Shown here: positions 55,010 to 63,947 of the stretch, piece after piece | Numbering within the stretch: the first letter of the stretch is position 1 | Layout of the letters: every line of letters starts with the position of its first letter | Made by a program: the position numbers and the translations under genes | NCBI RefSeq assembly: GCF_003589595.1 | Contig: NW_020653855.1 | Location: forward strand, 1,730,588 to 1,794,587 | Source: Hyposmocoma kahamanoa | Lineage: Eukaryota > Arthropoda > Insecta > Lepidoptera > Cosmopterigidae | Reading direction: 5' to 3' | Length of the DNA: 64,000 bases | The notes under the pieces: model-generated | The model's database searches: none | What the model was told of the DNA's origin: nothing | The model's input: the letters and a program-made list of their open reading frames with translations, nothing else

Positions 55010-55228
55010 AAAGCAGTAATGGGAGCATTACTGCGTTTCGAGTTTGGAGGGGAAATTACAAGCACATGATTTTTCAACTTGTGACCACCGCAGTGTCCCT
55101 CAGGGTCAGGGCAGGGTCTTTGCGATTTAAAGCTCTGATCGGCACACCAACTGTTGTGGACAGGCGTGTCGCTTACAACCAGGCGCGCGACTTGTTCGTC
55201 CTATCACTTGGTATAATAAAAAAAACCA
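55010..55228 (+). mobile_element. RepA copy, 5'-truncated
   Basis: Starts at AGCAGTAATGGGAGCATTAC and ends ACTTGGTATAATAAAAAAAA. The 3' part is well preserved. Confidence 0.8.
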
Positions 55229-55664
55229 TGAACCTCCATTCTCCACACTCCTGAGCTGTTTTGTATTACGCTAATAATATCAACAATGTTAAAAGTACAG
55301 GCTATCGATTGTTACTAGTTTTTAAAGTTATCGATAATTTGATAATTTGCTTACAACTCTATAAAGACCTGTTCCAGTGGGAGATAGGAATGTCTAGACT
55401 ACAATGAATGATAATTTATTTACCGTAAATTTCGTATTCAAACGCAACTGCTGTTTTTATTTTTTACTATATTTATCGCTCTGTGGATAATGAAATCTAC
55501 CAATTTTGTTTATTTAAACAATCTTGCCGATTGGAAATCTGAAAATTGAGACATGAACACGCGGGAGCTTAGATTCGGTTGGCGTGCGTCAATTAGTGGA
55601 TATATTTTAACCACATACGCAAAAAAGAGGAGAGTCATAAGAATGATCAAAAAACTCTAGCGGT
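55229..55664. other. AT-rich, nothing recognised
   Basis: No shared repeat or coding frame seen. Confidence 0.45.
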
Positions 55665-56095
55665 TGCTCGTTGTAAATAAATACTTGTGCACATTTATCA
55701 TTTACAATATTTGTTTCAAACATCGATAGATCGAGATAACCTGCAAGAGTTAAACGCGTCACTACCATGGATTTGTGTCATCCAAGTACACTGAAGCTGT
55801 ATAATAAATAACCTTTAGTACCTATAAAGTTTTTGTTTCAATATGGTTAAACCTCGTGAATGGCCAATGTTTAATATTAACCGATATCTTATTAAAGAAG
55901 CGTATACCCGATAAATGAATTTGTGGCTTTTGTGAAGACCAATGTCAAGAACAGCTAGTTTATTTTAAATCCTCGTATTTATCACTATTTTTATATTTTA
56001 AATTTCGACATTGAGACTAAACGGGTCACTACCATGGATTTTTCTTATCCAAGTACGCAAAAGCTGTATAATAATAACCTTTTTATCACAATTCC
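55665..56095 (-). mobile_element. LINE-1 remnants, two pieces
   Basis: 55665-55965 in reverse carries GAGCAACCGCTAGAG, ACTTGGATGACACAAATCC and CATTCACGAGG. 56009-56095 repeats the ACTTGGATAAGAAAAATCC portion, so a second copy or duplication is present. 56096-56588 has nothing recognised. Confidence 0.7.
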
Positions 56096-56605
56096 ACTTA
56101 AGAAGTATAATTGTACGGTCGGTAATAAGAAGAAAAAAGGCCCGAGGGTTTTATTTGGGGCATTGTAGTCAAGTAAGCCTGCATGTAATCATACTATTTA
56201 CATGCAAGCGTGATGAAACACATTGTATGTTTATCGGGCGGTACTGGAATTACGAACCTCGACTCTGAAAGCCCTCAGTGTTCGACTTCAGGCTTCTTAT
56301 AGAGTCTCGTTCGTAATCCCTTATTTACGTAACGACTTTAATACATAATGTACTACTATTAGTGTAAGTTTTTGTTTCACTATACTTGAGTCAGGGATGT
56401 TAAAGAATTTAAGCGTAGTGTATAATTATACGATTCTCAAGAAAATCAGGCTGTATTATGAAGTCATTTGTGATGGAGATGAATACAATAGACAATCAGA
56501 CATAATCACAAAAAATCTAATATGTAGTTAAAAGTAATGTTTGTGTAATAAAAATGATCATGTAATTATTATATCTTTGAAAATTAACAATGATTTGTAC
56601 TGTTA

Positions 56606-56946
56606 TAATATTAATACAAAGATCGAACACTCAGAAAAAATTCCTTCGATCCGGTCGGATTCGAACTGACGTCTTTTTGCATACCGTGGCAGACGCTATA
56701 CCAACTAAGCCACGAAACGAACCAACGGACCTCACGAATTTTTCTATGTGCTTGCGTCGTGTCTTTGTACTTGGTCTTTCAACGACTTTTTAGTCGTAGC
56801 ACCATCTATGAGAAATCTATTACAGATTTATCTCTCGCCAGGACTGGTAGCTGTAAAGATACTAACTGGGTGATAATCTATTACAACAAACTAGTGGAGT
56901 AATTTCACAAAAAATAATTGAATATCAATTCAATAAAAAATTAATT
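56606..56946 (-). mobile_element. SINE-C with inverted linker, 17-bp target duplication
   Basis: AATGATTTGTACTGTTA lies at 56589-56605 and 56947-56963. On the minus strand the tRNA-like unit has box A GTGGCTTAGTTGG and box B AGTTCGAATCCGACC, and its 3' end is TTTGTATTAATATTA. The linker pieces on its 5' side (GACATCTCTCGCC-type and ACTAGTGGAGTAATTTC) run in the opposite orientation to those in the dimers. Confidence 0.9.
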
Positions 56947-57067
56947 AATGATTTGTACTGTTAAATCAATAAAAAAAAATCTATATTTAGTATCTTAATC
57001 GACTGTACTCCCACTGCGGTTGTATATTTAGAGAGTAGGCCTTCACAGAATGGCTGGTTTTTTTTTC

Positions 57068-57378
57068 TAGAGCTCCTTGTAAAAGAGTTCGTCGCTCCAG
57101 GGAAGTACTGCCACTATAACTATTTCTGCCGCCAAGCAATAATGTCGGCATTACTGTGTTCCGGATTTGAAGGGTAAGCGTGCTGGTGAAATTACAGGCA
57201 TACGGGACTTGTCAACTTATGTCTCAGGGTGACGGGCGCAGTAGCAGTGCCCCTCAGATCTTTGCGATTTAAAGCCCTGAGTGGTACTGCAACTGTTATG
57301 GACAGGCGTGTAGCTTACCATCAGGCGCACGAGGCGGGGCGACTTATTCGTTCCGTCACTTGATATTATAAAAAAAAT
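57068..57378 (+). mobile_element. RepA, full-length reference copy
   Basis: 5' TAGAGCTCCTTGTAAAAGAG, hairpin 1 AATAATGTCGGCATTACTG, hairpin 2 around GATCTTTGCGATTTAAAG, 3' CACTTGATATTATAAAAAAA. About 311 bp. There is no box A/B and no terminal inverted repeat. The A-rich end and 5' truncations elsewhere point to a retroposed unit, either a non-tRNA SINE or the 3' UTR of an unseen LINE. Confidence 0.9.
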
Positions 57379-57443
57379 ACTGGTATTTTTCTTTCCATTT
57401 GTTCTGTTAACAGAACTTCTGGGAATACTAAAGGTTATTATAC

Positions 57444-57845
57444 TATATTGATATAATGTGCCAATGAGAGTTTATCGACGGCGAGTGCGCTCCTACTCGT
57501 TGTTTAAAACGACGACCTGCAGAACAAATGCTGGCAAGCGAGTTCCTCTACGTCGTATTCTTTCTCATTACAATGATTTGTTTAGCAATATTGACATATT
57601 CCATTTGCCTGCTTCTAAATTTAAAAAAGCTATTATTGATGCTCTGAGCTAATTTCTTATTTACCTTTTATTTATTTTAGTTTATTTAGCACTACCACAC
57701 ACGACAATTTTAATTTTAATTCTAATAGTAACTTGTGGATAATGCTGTTGAATGTACGTGTACCTATGTTAGAAATATTTAACTCTGATTGTAAACATTT
57801 CATGTACAATTGTTTGTTATCCCTGAAAAATAAATAAATAAATAA
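57444..57845 (+). pseudogene. LINE-K: C-terminal frame, 3' UTR and (AATA)n tail
   Basis: The frame to the stop at 57650-57652 reads RRVRSYSLFKTTTCRTNAGK, then PLRRILSHYNDL and FHLPASKFKKAI. 'RT..G..PL.R....YN' followed by FK is a familiar C-terminal pattern of non-LTR elements. The 3' UTR ends GAAAAATAAATAAATAAATA. ATTATAC flanks it at 57437-57443 and 57846-57852. This insertion is short, 5'-truncated and placed inside LINE-1. Confidence 0.85.
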
Positions 57846-57935
57846 ATTATACAGCTTCTGCGTACTTGGATGACAAAAATCCGATGTAGTGTACCCGTTT
57901 AGCTCTTGCAAGTAAGACTAAGATGTTTAAATTAA

Positions 57936-58158
57936 GAGTCTATGGTACCCCAAATGGCTTTGGTTGGTTCCGCATAGCAGTGAAAGTATTGAATTAACCA
58001 CTTTGGGAAAAAATGTAGAAAATTGAATATACATATACACAAATATTCACGACAGAAAAAAAAAACAGAAATTTGCCTCGAAATTTTACAAGAAAACCGT
58101 TGTTTTCAATTGGTATTTTAAATATACCAATATTTTTTTTTTATATCAACTGAAGTAA

Positions 58159-58204
<46 letters not shown>

Positions 58205-58784
58205 GCACACACTCGACATAGCCCCGCACTAGGGAAACCCTGTGTCTTTTCTCGATTGTTGCAAGAAAAAGAAACATACGCGATTTAATTCCGGAAAATT
58301 AGTTTCATTTCTTATGTAGGTCCATACGTTTGCTCGACTCTGCATTATCATCATGATCATCTCTCATACATCCCACAGCTGGGTATAACTCTCTTCTAAG
58401 GAGAGGTTTTCTTTTGTGCTTTTTTTTATTTTATCGCCGCACTAATGAAGCCCTGTGTCGCGGGTGCCATGGACACACACATAGACAACCACAAATTACA
58501 CCCAAACTCACGAGAGAAATAAATGTAGGCCATACAAATATTTCTCCCGGCCCGGGAATCGAACCTGGGACCTCTGCGTGGCAGTCCGGCATGGTAACCG
58601 TTCGGCCACGGAGGTAGTTTAGAACACGTAAATAGTATACGACACATTTTTCAAATGGCTGTAATTTTGTTTGTAAAAAAATAAATTCTAAAATAAAGCC
58701 AGTGTCCCTGTCGCTGTCGACCTAGCAAAATGAACCGTATTAGTACGGGAAAAATTAGAATTCGAGCTTAGGTAGTATTTACTC
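57936..58784 (+). mobile_element. TTAA-MITE copy 5 carrying SINE-B
   Basis: TTAA lies at 57932-57935 and 58785-58788. Ends GAGTCTATGGTAC and GTAGTATTTACTC. Without the SINE-B block (58160-58616) its length is about that of the 380-bp reference. It is inserted in the LINE-1 3' UTR. Confidence 0.92.
58160..58616 (-). mobile_element. SINE-B pair with intervening 188 bp
   Basis: 58160-58202 is a (TAA)n run, the reverse of a SINE-B tail. 58203-58247 is the 3' part of SINE-B. 58436-58616 is another nearly complete SINE-B with box B GGTTCGATTCCCGGGCC and box A GTGGCCGAACGG. The spacer contains ACATCCCACAGCTGGGTATA, which recalls an RTE-type 3' end. Confidence 0.8.
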
Positions 58785-58907
58785 TTAAATATTGTAATGA
58801 TAAATGTATTCAAATGTATATTTACAAAGACCCCTAGAGTTGTCTTGGTCATTCTTCTCTAGGGAACGTGCCTTAATGAATGAACGAATGAGAATGAGCA
58901 GTAGAGT

Positions 58908-59630
58908 TGTGACGGTGTGACCTCCTTACACCGTCATCTCTCCTCTTGTATCTTATCATTTTTTTTATTTTACTTGTATTTAAATTTTAAATTTGAATTG
59001 TTCCATCTTCCTTCACTTTCTCATTTTGTTTTCATGCCACTCACTCCCTACTGGACCGCCACAACAGTCGGAGCTGTTAATAAGCTAATCATGTGTAATA
59101 ATTTATAAGTCTACACCATTGACTTACAATTAGGTATATGGACGTCGAGTCCGCGCTAAAAAGTGTCCGAACTTATAGGGCGTTAAAATCATATACAGAG
59201 CGTCATTCACGCTTTAGTCTTCGTTTGTTCGACTGACAGCGAAGCAAGCAAAATAAGACAGTACTGCGATGACATTACAATTTAAATTCAACGTTTTAGC
59301 GTTTTCATATTCCTTTACATGTCACTACGTTTAAATAGGTTGACTTGGGACTTTTTTTCGTGGTTTTTGTATTAGACCCGTCGTCCATTTATTTGTAAGT
59401 CAATGGTCTACACCCTTCATGTATCTATTTCTGTAATTCAGTTTCTCGGCCCATTTAGGGGTAAGTGCCTTAATAATAAAGTGTAGGGAGTGTTTTATAC
59501 TGTTAAACCTGTTTTTTTACATTTACCTTTATATTGTTACAGCCTTTCTTTAACAAACTTTGTGGACCGGAAGTTTCCAATTTCATTGCCGTGAACCTGT
59601 TCACGGCTAGTTAGGGTTACAACCCTTTCA
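58908..59630 (+). mobile_element. Solo LTR carrying a hAT-MITE
   Basis: Begins TGTGACGGTGTGACC and ends CAACCCTTTCA, the TG...CA ends of an LTR. GAGT lies at 58904-58907 and 59631-59634. An AATAAA signal lies at 59475-59480. Without the MITE it is about 426 bp. A 4-bp target duplication fits Gypsy or BEL/Pao types. No internal coding region is present. Confidence 0.8.
59117..59405 (+). mobile_element. hAT-MITE copy 5
   Basis: 289 bp, complete ends, with target duplications GTCTACAC at 59109-59116 and 59406-59413. Youngest layer in this nest: it sits in the LTR that sits in LINE-1. Confidence 0.97.
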
Positions 59631-60087
59631 GAGTTTAATCAGTATGACGATGTCAAGAGTAATTTGCTTACCTATGAAATAAATATTAATTGGCTTTGTC
59701 TTCGACTTTGACCTTACAGCAATAAGTTTGTCGACCCTATATTCACAAGAGTGACTTTCACGAAAGTATGACGTCTTTATCTTGACCGCACATTTATAAA
59801 GGCCAGCGAGATTGAACTTGATATTTTCAAACAAGAAATATCCAATTGACGTCAGTCTGTGTGGAACTTAGACTAACCAGCTACTTTTGAACCCTGAAAC
59901 AGATTTTGTCCTGTAAGGCTTACGTATCTATTTCAAAGTGTCGTGGTTTTACATTAAACGATTATCATTAGTTAAAGGTTTTTGTTATGACCTTTTTTAA
60001 TGAAAAATGTATACACGTTTGTGAATCTCATTAGTATGCTTTTGTCTAAAAATGCCTATTCACTACAAACCAAATAGTATTTGTTTT

Positions 60088-60668
60088 TTTTTATATAATA
60101 TTAAGAGACGGGATGAACATGTCGTGCGCGTAATGGTACGCTACACGCGTGTCCATAACAGTTGTAGTGCCACTCAGACCTTTAATTCGCAAATATCTGA
60201 GGGACACTGCCACTGCGCCCGTCACCCTGAGACATAAGTCGACAAGTCCCATGTGCCTTTTTGTTTCCGGGGGATCTCGTGTTTACCTCTCGCCTGGGAT
60301 CGGTGAACATCATAATTTCACGAGCACACATTCCCTTCGAAACCGGAATACAGTAATGCTGACATTACTGCTTGGCGGCAGAAATAAGGTGGCAGTACTG
60401 GCGTCCGTTAACTAAAAAGCGGCACAAAATAATTTTTTGAGATATCATAAAAAACCCTAACCCAGTTTTAGAATATTGGAATTGTTTAATGACATTTCAG
60501 CTATGCATCGTCAGGGTAAGTTTCGATAAGTCGAAACCGTTAACTAATTTTAATTGTTTTTAATAGAGAATTTTGTAATCTGTCTTTTGCTATTTACAAC
60601 GGATATTTCACCATTTGTCAATTAGCCGCTTTTTCGTTAGTGGACGTCAGAGACTCGTCAGAGCTCTA
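60088..60668 (-). mobile_element. RepA copy with two inserts
   Basis: Runs from the A-rich end to AGAGCTCTACTGCTAC. It contains about 45 extra bp at 60258-60305 (TTGTTTCCGGGGGATCTCG) and a MITE at 60402-60646. Confidence 0.8.
60402..60646. mobile_element. 245-bp MITE inside RepA
   Basis: CGTCCGTTAACTAAAAAGCG at the left pairs with CGCTTTTTCGTTAGTGGACG at the right, 25-bp arms with a few mismatches. No coding frame. Target duplication not clear. Confidence 0.85.
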
Positions 60669-60719
60669 CTGCTACTAATTTTTTGTTTAATAATTAAATT
60701 ACACTTGAGATCGTCACGA

Positions 60720-61320
60720 TATATTAGATTCTACTGCTCATTTTCTACGAGGCAGATTCCTCTGAGAAGAATAAGCAAGGAACTATATGGGTTGCTCTTT
60801 GTAAATATATATTTGCACACATTTGTCATAAACAATATTCATTTCAAATATAGATCGAAACCTGCAAGTGCTAACTGGGTGACTACCACGGATTTTTGTC
60901 ATCGTAATACGCAGGAGCTGTAAAAAATAACCTTTAGAATAAAGTTTTTGTTTCACTATAGTTGTAAACCTCGTGATTGGCAAATTTTGAGTATCAACCG
61001 GAATCTTATTATAGAAGTGTATACATTACTCCACGAGATCTGAAGAGATAGTGGAGTACATCAGACATAAAGCCAAATACTCCTGCCACAACGTGAATTT
61101 CAGTTTATGGTGAGAATACCGACCGAACATCTGTCGACCTTCATGGAATTTTGGCCGAAGGGTGTCATATATCGGCGATTTATTATATTGTATGTATGTT
61201 AGACCTTAAGGTATGTATTATATGGGTCATGTGGCCTGGAAAAAATTAATAAATAAAATTGCCCCTTTTGTGAATTTGTGGACTATGAAGAACAGCAAGT
61301 TTAGCCGTGTAGTAACAAGT
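60720..61320 (-). pseudogene. LINE-1 remnant with internal insertion
   Basis: The minus frame contains TRFTTIVKQKLYSKGY, nearly the same as TRFKTIVKQKLYTKGY in the copy at 3432. The 3' UTR part is at 60720-60790. About 61025-61255 is a separate A-tailed block (TGGCCTGGAAAAAATTAATA), probably another LINE 3' end. LINE-1-like sequence resumes to 61320. Confidence 0.75.
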
Positions 61321-61329
61321 CTTGTCTCG

Positions 61330-61540
61330 GGCTGTAATGCTCACATTACCGCGTTTCGCTGTTGAAGGGCAAGGGTGCTGGTGAAATTACATGCACATCA
61401 ACTTATTTCTCAGGATGACGGGCGCTGTGGTAATGCTCTTCAGACCTTTGCGATTTAAAGCTCTGAGTGGCAGTGCAGCTGCTATGAATAGGCGTGTCGC
61501 TTACCGCCAGCCGCCGTAACTTGGTATCATACAATATGAT
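61330..61540 (+). mobile_element. RepA copy, 5'-truncated
   Basis: GTAATGCTCACATTACCGCG to ACTTGGTATCATACAATATG. Confidence 0.75.
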
Positions 61541-61895
61541 ATTTTCAGTAAACTAACTACCTTTTTACGTCATATAGTAAGTAACGTCCACTGTCGTAAC
61601 GGACATATTTTGTCGCATATCGGCGTTGCGACATTATCGTGTGGCAAGCGCCCATAAAACCCAATAATGCTCGAAATCGAGGGCAAAAACTATTTACACC
61701 TAAATATTTGATGTTCAAATTGAAAAATGTTTTACAATATGTTTATTGCTTTCAGCCCCAGTAGTATGCCGCCTCGATAAAGCACTTATATATTCACATT
61801 TAGCTCTCAAATTCGAGTGATAAACCAGCCTTTAAAATTTAAAATTTTATCACAATAGCTAACACGATAGTATTTTATCGGTCATTCTCGGGCTG

Positions 61896-62074
61896 GTGCT
61901 CACAAGGTAATTTCAGTGACAATATTTATTATTTACATATTCAAGTAGGTATACTATCGTGTAATTATTAAATAATATTTCACGATACAATACTCGGGTA
62001 TTAAATAATATTGCACGATAAAAAACTGAATACTTAAATAATAAATATTACCACGGAAATTAGGTAGTGAGCAC
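61896..62074. mobile_element. 179-bp foldback MITE, 40-bp arms
   Basis: GTGCTCACAAGGTAATTTC at the left pairs with GAAATTAGGTAGTGAGCAC at the right. The arms extend through AATATTTATTATTTA. 61541-61895 before it has nothing recognised. Confidence 0.85.
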
Positions 62075-62075
62075 T

Positions 62076-62225
62076 AGATGACGCGCGAAAACGCGAAACT
62101 TTTTGATGAAACTTTTTTCACAAATTCAGTGGCGCCGTAAACGCGCGTCATCTGCGCTGCAGACGCGCTTCTAACGTATTTCTCGCGCGCGTTTGTATCG
62201 CGTTTCTCTATCTCTATCTCTAAGA
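62076..62225. other. CGCG-rich block with inverted repeat
   Basis: AGATGACGCGCG at 62076 pairs with CGCGCGTCATCT at about 62134. Further CGCGC runs follow to 62205. It is very CpG-rich for this window. It may be an element end or a CpG-dense regulatory patch. Confidence 0.6.
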
Positions 62226-62247
62226 ACTCGGTAAAGCATAATTTTTA

Positions 62248-62512
62248 ATCGACTTCAAAAAGGAGCTACGTTTATTAATTTGTACGTATGTTACGCGAAA
62301 ACTCCGTTTTTTTTTCAGTGTTTTTCAGTTTCATTACACGATTATTCCGGAAAGAGAGTACCTTAGTAGTAGTCTCATTTAAATTTGCAGAAAATATTTC
62401 ACCTCTAAGGGTGGCAAAGTAGGGGGTGAATCCAGTTTCGCGTACTTTCCGGTAACCGATTTCAATGAAACTTGGCAAAGAGATATAATTCCCCGAACTT
62501 TTGAAATCGGTT
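62248..62512 (+). mobile_element. RepD copy
   Basis: Starts TAATCGACTTCAAAAAGGAG. Middle TTTCACCTCTAAGGGTGGC. Ends ATATAATTCCCCGAACTTT. Confidence 0.8.
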
Positions 62513-62582
62513 TTTTTAGTATACTCTGTACTGATATTATAACAAGGAGTTTTTCATTTAACTATCAGTTAATAATTTTTTG

Positions 62583-62905
62583 TGAAATTACTCCACTAGT
62601 TTGTTACAATTATTAATACAAAGATCGTACACTCAGAAAAAACACTCGGAAAAAAATCCTTCGATCGAACCGACGTCTTCTTGCATACCGTGCCAGACGC
62701 TATACCAACTAAGCCACGGAACGAACCAACGGAACTCGCGAATTTTTCTATGTGCTTGCGTTGTATCTTTGTACTTGGTCTTTCAACGACTTTTTAGTCG
62801 TAGCGCCATCTATGAGTTTCTATTTCTGAGTGTTCGATCTTTGTATTAATAATTATAACAAACTAGTGGAGTAATTTCACAAAAAGTAATTGAATATCAA
62901 TTCAA
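62583..62905 (-). mobile_element. SINE-C flanked by inverted linkers
   Basis: The minus-strand unit has box A GTGGCTTAGTTGG, and its box B region is reduced to GTCGGTTCGATCG. The left edge TTTGTGAAATTACTCCACTA and right edge TAGTGGAGTAATTTCACAAA are inverted copies extending through GATC and CACTCAGAAA on both sides (arms about 65 bp). The result superficially mimics a TIR transposon. Confidence 0.8.
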
Positions 62906-62915
62906 TAAAAATATC

Positions 62916-63439
62916 AAATAATAAGTTAACCGCTGTCTACAGTTCAATTTATTTTTCACTTTAAATGGAAAGAATAATATTCCAACGTTAAAAAATGGCC
63001 GAACGCCATAGTCCATATCTGTATCTTTCATTTATTTCAATGAAATAGTAAATGTTAGCGAAAAAAATATTAATTGCATTGATGGTAATTTTATTCATAG
63101 ATATGTCATCTGTAGGTTTTTATTCAAGTATCATAAGCATTAAAAATATTTATTTACGATTATTTACTAAAGAACAATTAAAAATTTTGTTTTATTTTTA
63201 TTTTATTTATTTATGGCATAGCTACAGAATGTGAAGTTGCTTTTCTTTGTAGTTAACATACAATAAAATGGAAGTAAAATTGAATTCCTACGACAGCTAC
63301 GCACAGCATTTGCGAAGTAAACAAACGTATAAATAAACAAACTAATGGATTAGAGAATAAGATATACAAATTCTACCTTTTAAATAAGATAACATATAAA
63401 TAAAATAAACAACATAAAATTATAAGTACAAAAAAGAAG
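62916..63439. other. AT-rich, nothing recognised
   Basis: No shared repeat. The frame at 63052-63234 is AT-composition driven. Confidence 0.45.
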
Positions 63440-63766
63440 AAAACGTATCTGGTATAAATTCAGAATGCACCCAAAATTAAACATTTTTTTAAATTTTCTT
63501 TTAATTCACTTTATTACTTTGGATTAGATTGTACTGTGATAAATTGAAAAGAAATAAAACATCAGCGTGTCTGAGTCCAACGGTGATGACAAAAACTGAT
63601 TTGTTATAGTTCAACTATATTTCTTTCATCTACCATTTTCCTCGCTATAGTGAGGTGAAAAGTTGTGTGTTTCGCTCGGCAGCAAAATTGTTTTGCGTCT
63701 CGTGCCTTGAAACCTTCGCTACGCTCTGGAATCTATTTTTGAACCACTTACTTCCCTCGTGTTTCA
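63440..63766 (+). repeat. Repeat H, copy 2
   Basis: AAATTCAGAATGCACCC, CTTTCATCTACCATTTTCC and GTCTCGTGCCTTGAAACC match 17600-17842. The 94-codon frame at 63655 runs from here into the adjacent MITE and is not a gene. Confidence 0.6.
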
Positions 63767-63772
63767 GTCTTA

Positions 63773-63947
63773 GGGTCGTATTCCAGAACTCTACTCAATA
63801 CTCAAGTCAGGACTTGAGTATTACAGTGAGCACTGAACATCATACTCAAGTCCTTGCCATTAGAGTCGTATTTCCAGTGCTTGAAATCATACTCAAGTCT
63901 GCTCAAATCTTGACTCGAGCATTGAGTAGAGTTCTTTAATTCGACCC
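63773..63947. mobile_element. Harbinger-like MITE
   Basis: GGGTCGTATTCCAGAACTCT at the left pairs with AGAGTTCTTTAATTCGACCC at the right. Imperfect arms continue to more than 50 bp. TTA flanks it at 63770-63772 and 63948-63950. A 3-bp TTA duplication with GG-starting ends fits PIF/Harbinger. Confidence 0.85.

Larger units (their letters stand above)
57409..59700 (+). mobile_element. One LINE-1 3' end split by three insertions
   Basis: LINE-1 pieces at about 57409-57443, 57846-57935, 58785-58907 and 59631-59700 are collinear with the intact copy at 3800-4085. The separators are LINE-K, a TTAA-MITE and a solo LTR, each at a site where removing it plus one target duplication restores the LINE-1 sequence. 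Confidence 0.9.

Noticed and set aside
63655..63939. 94-codon plus-strand frame at the window end
   Set aside because: It crosses from Repeat H into a Harbinger-like MITE. Both parts are dispersed repeats.
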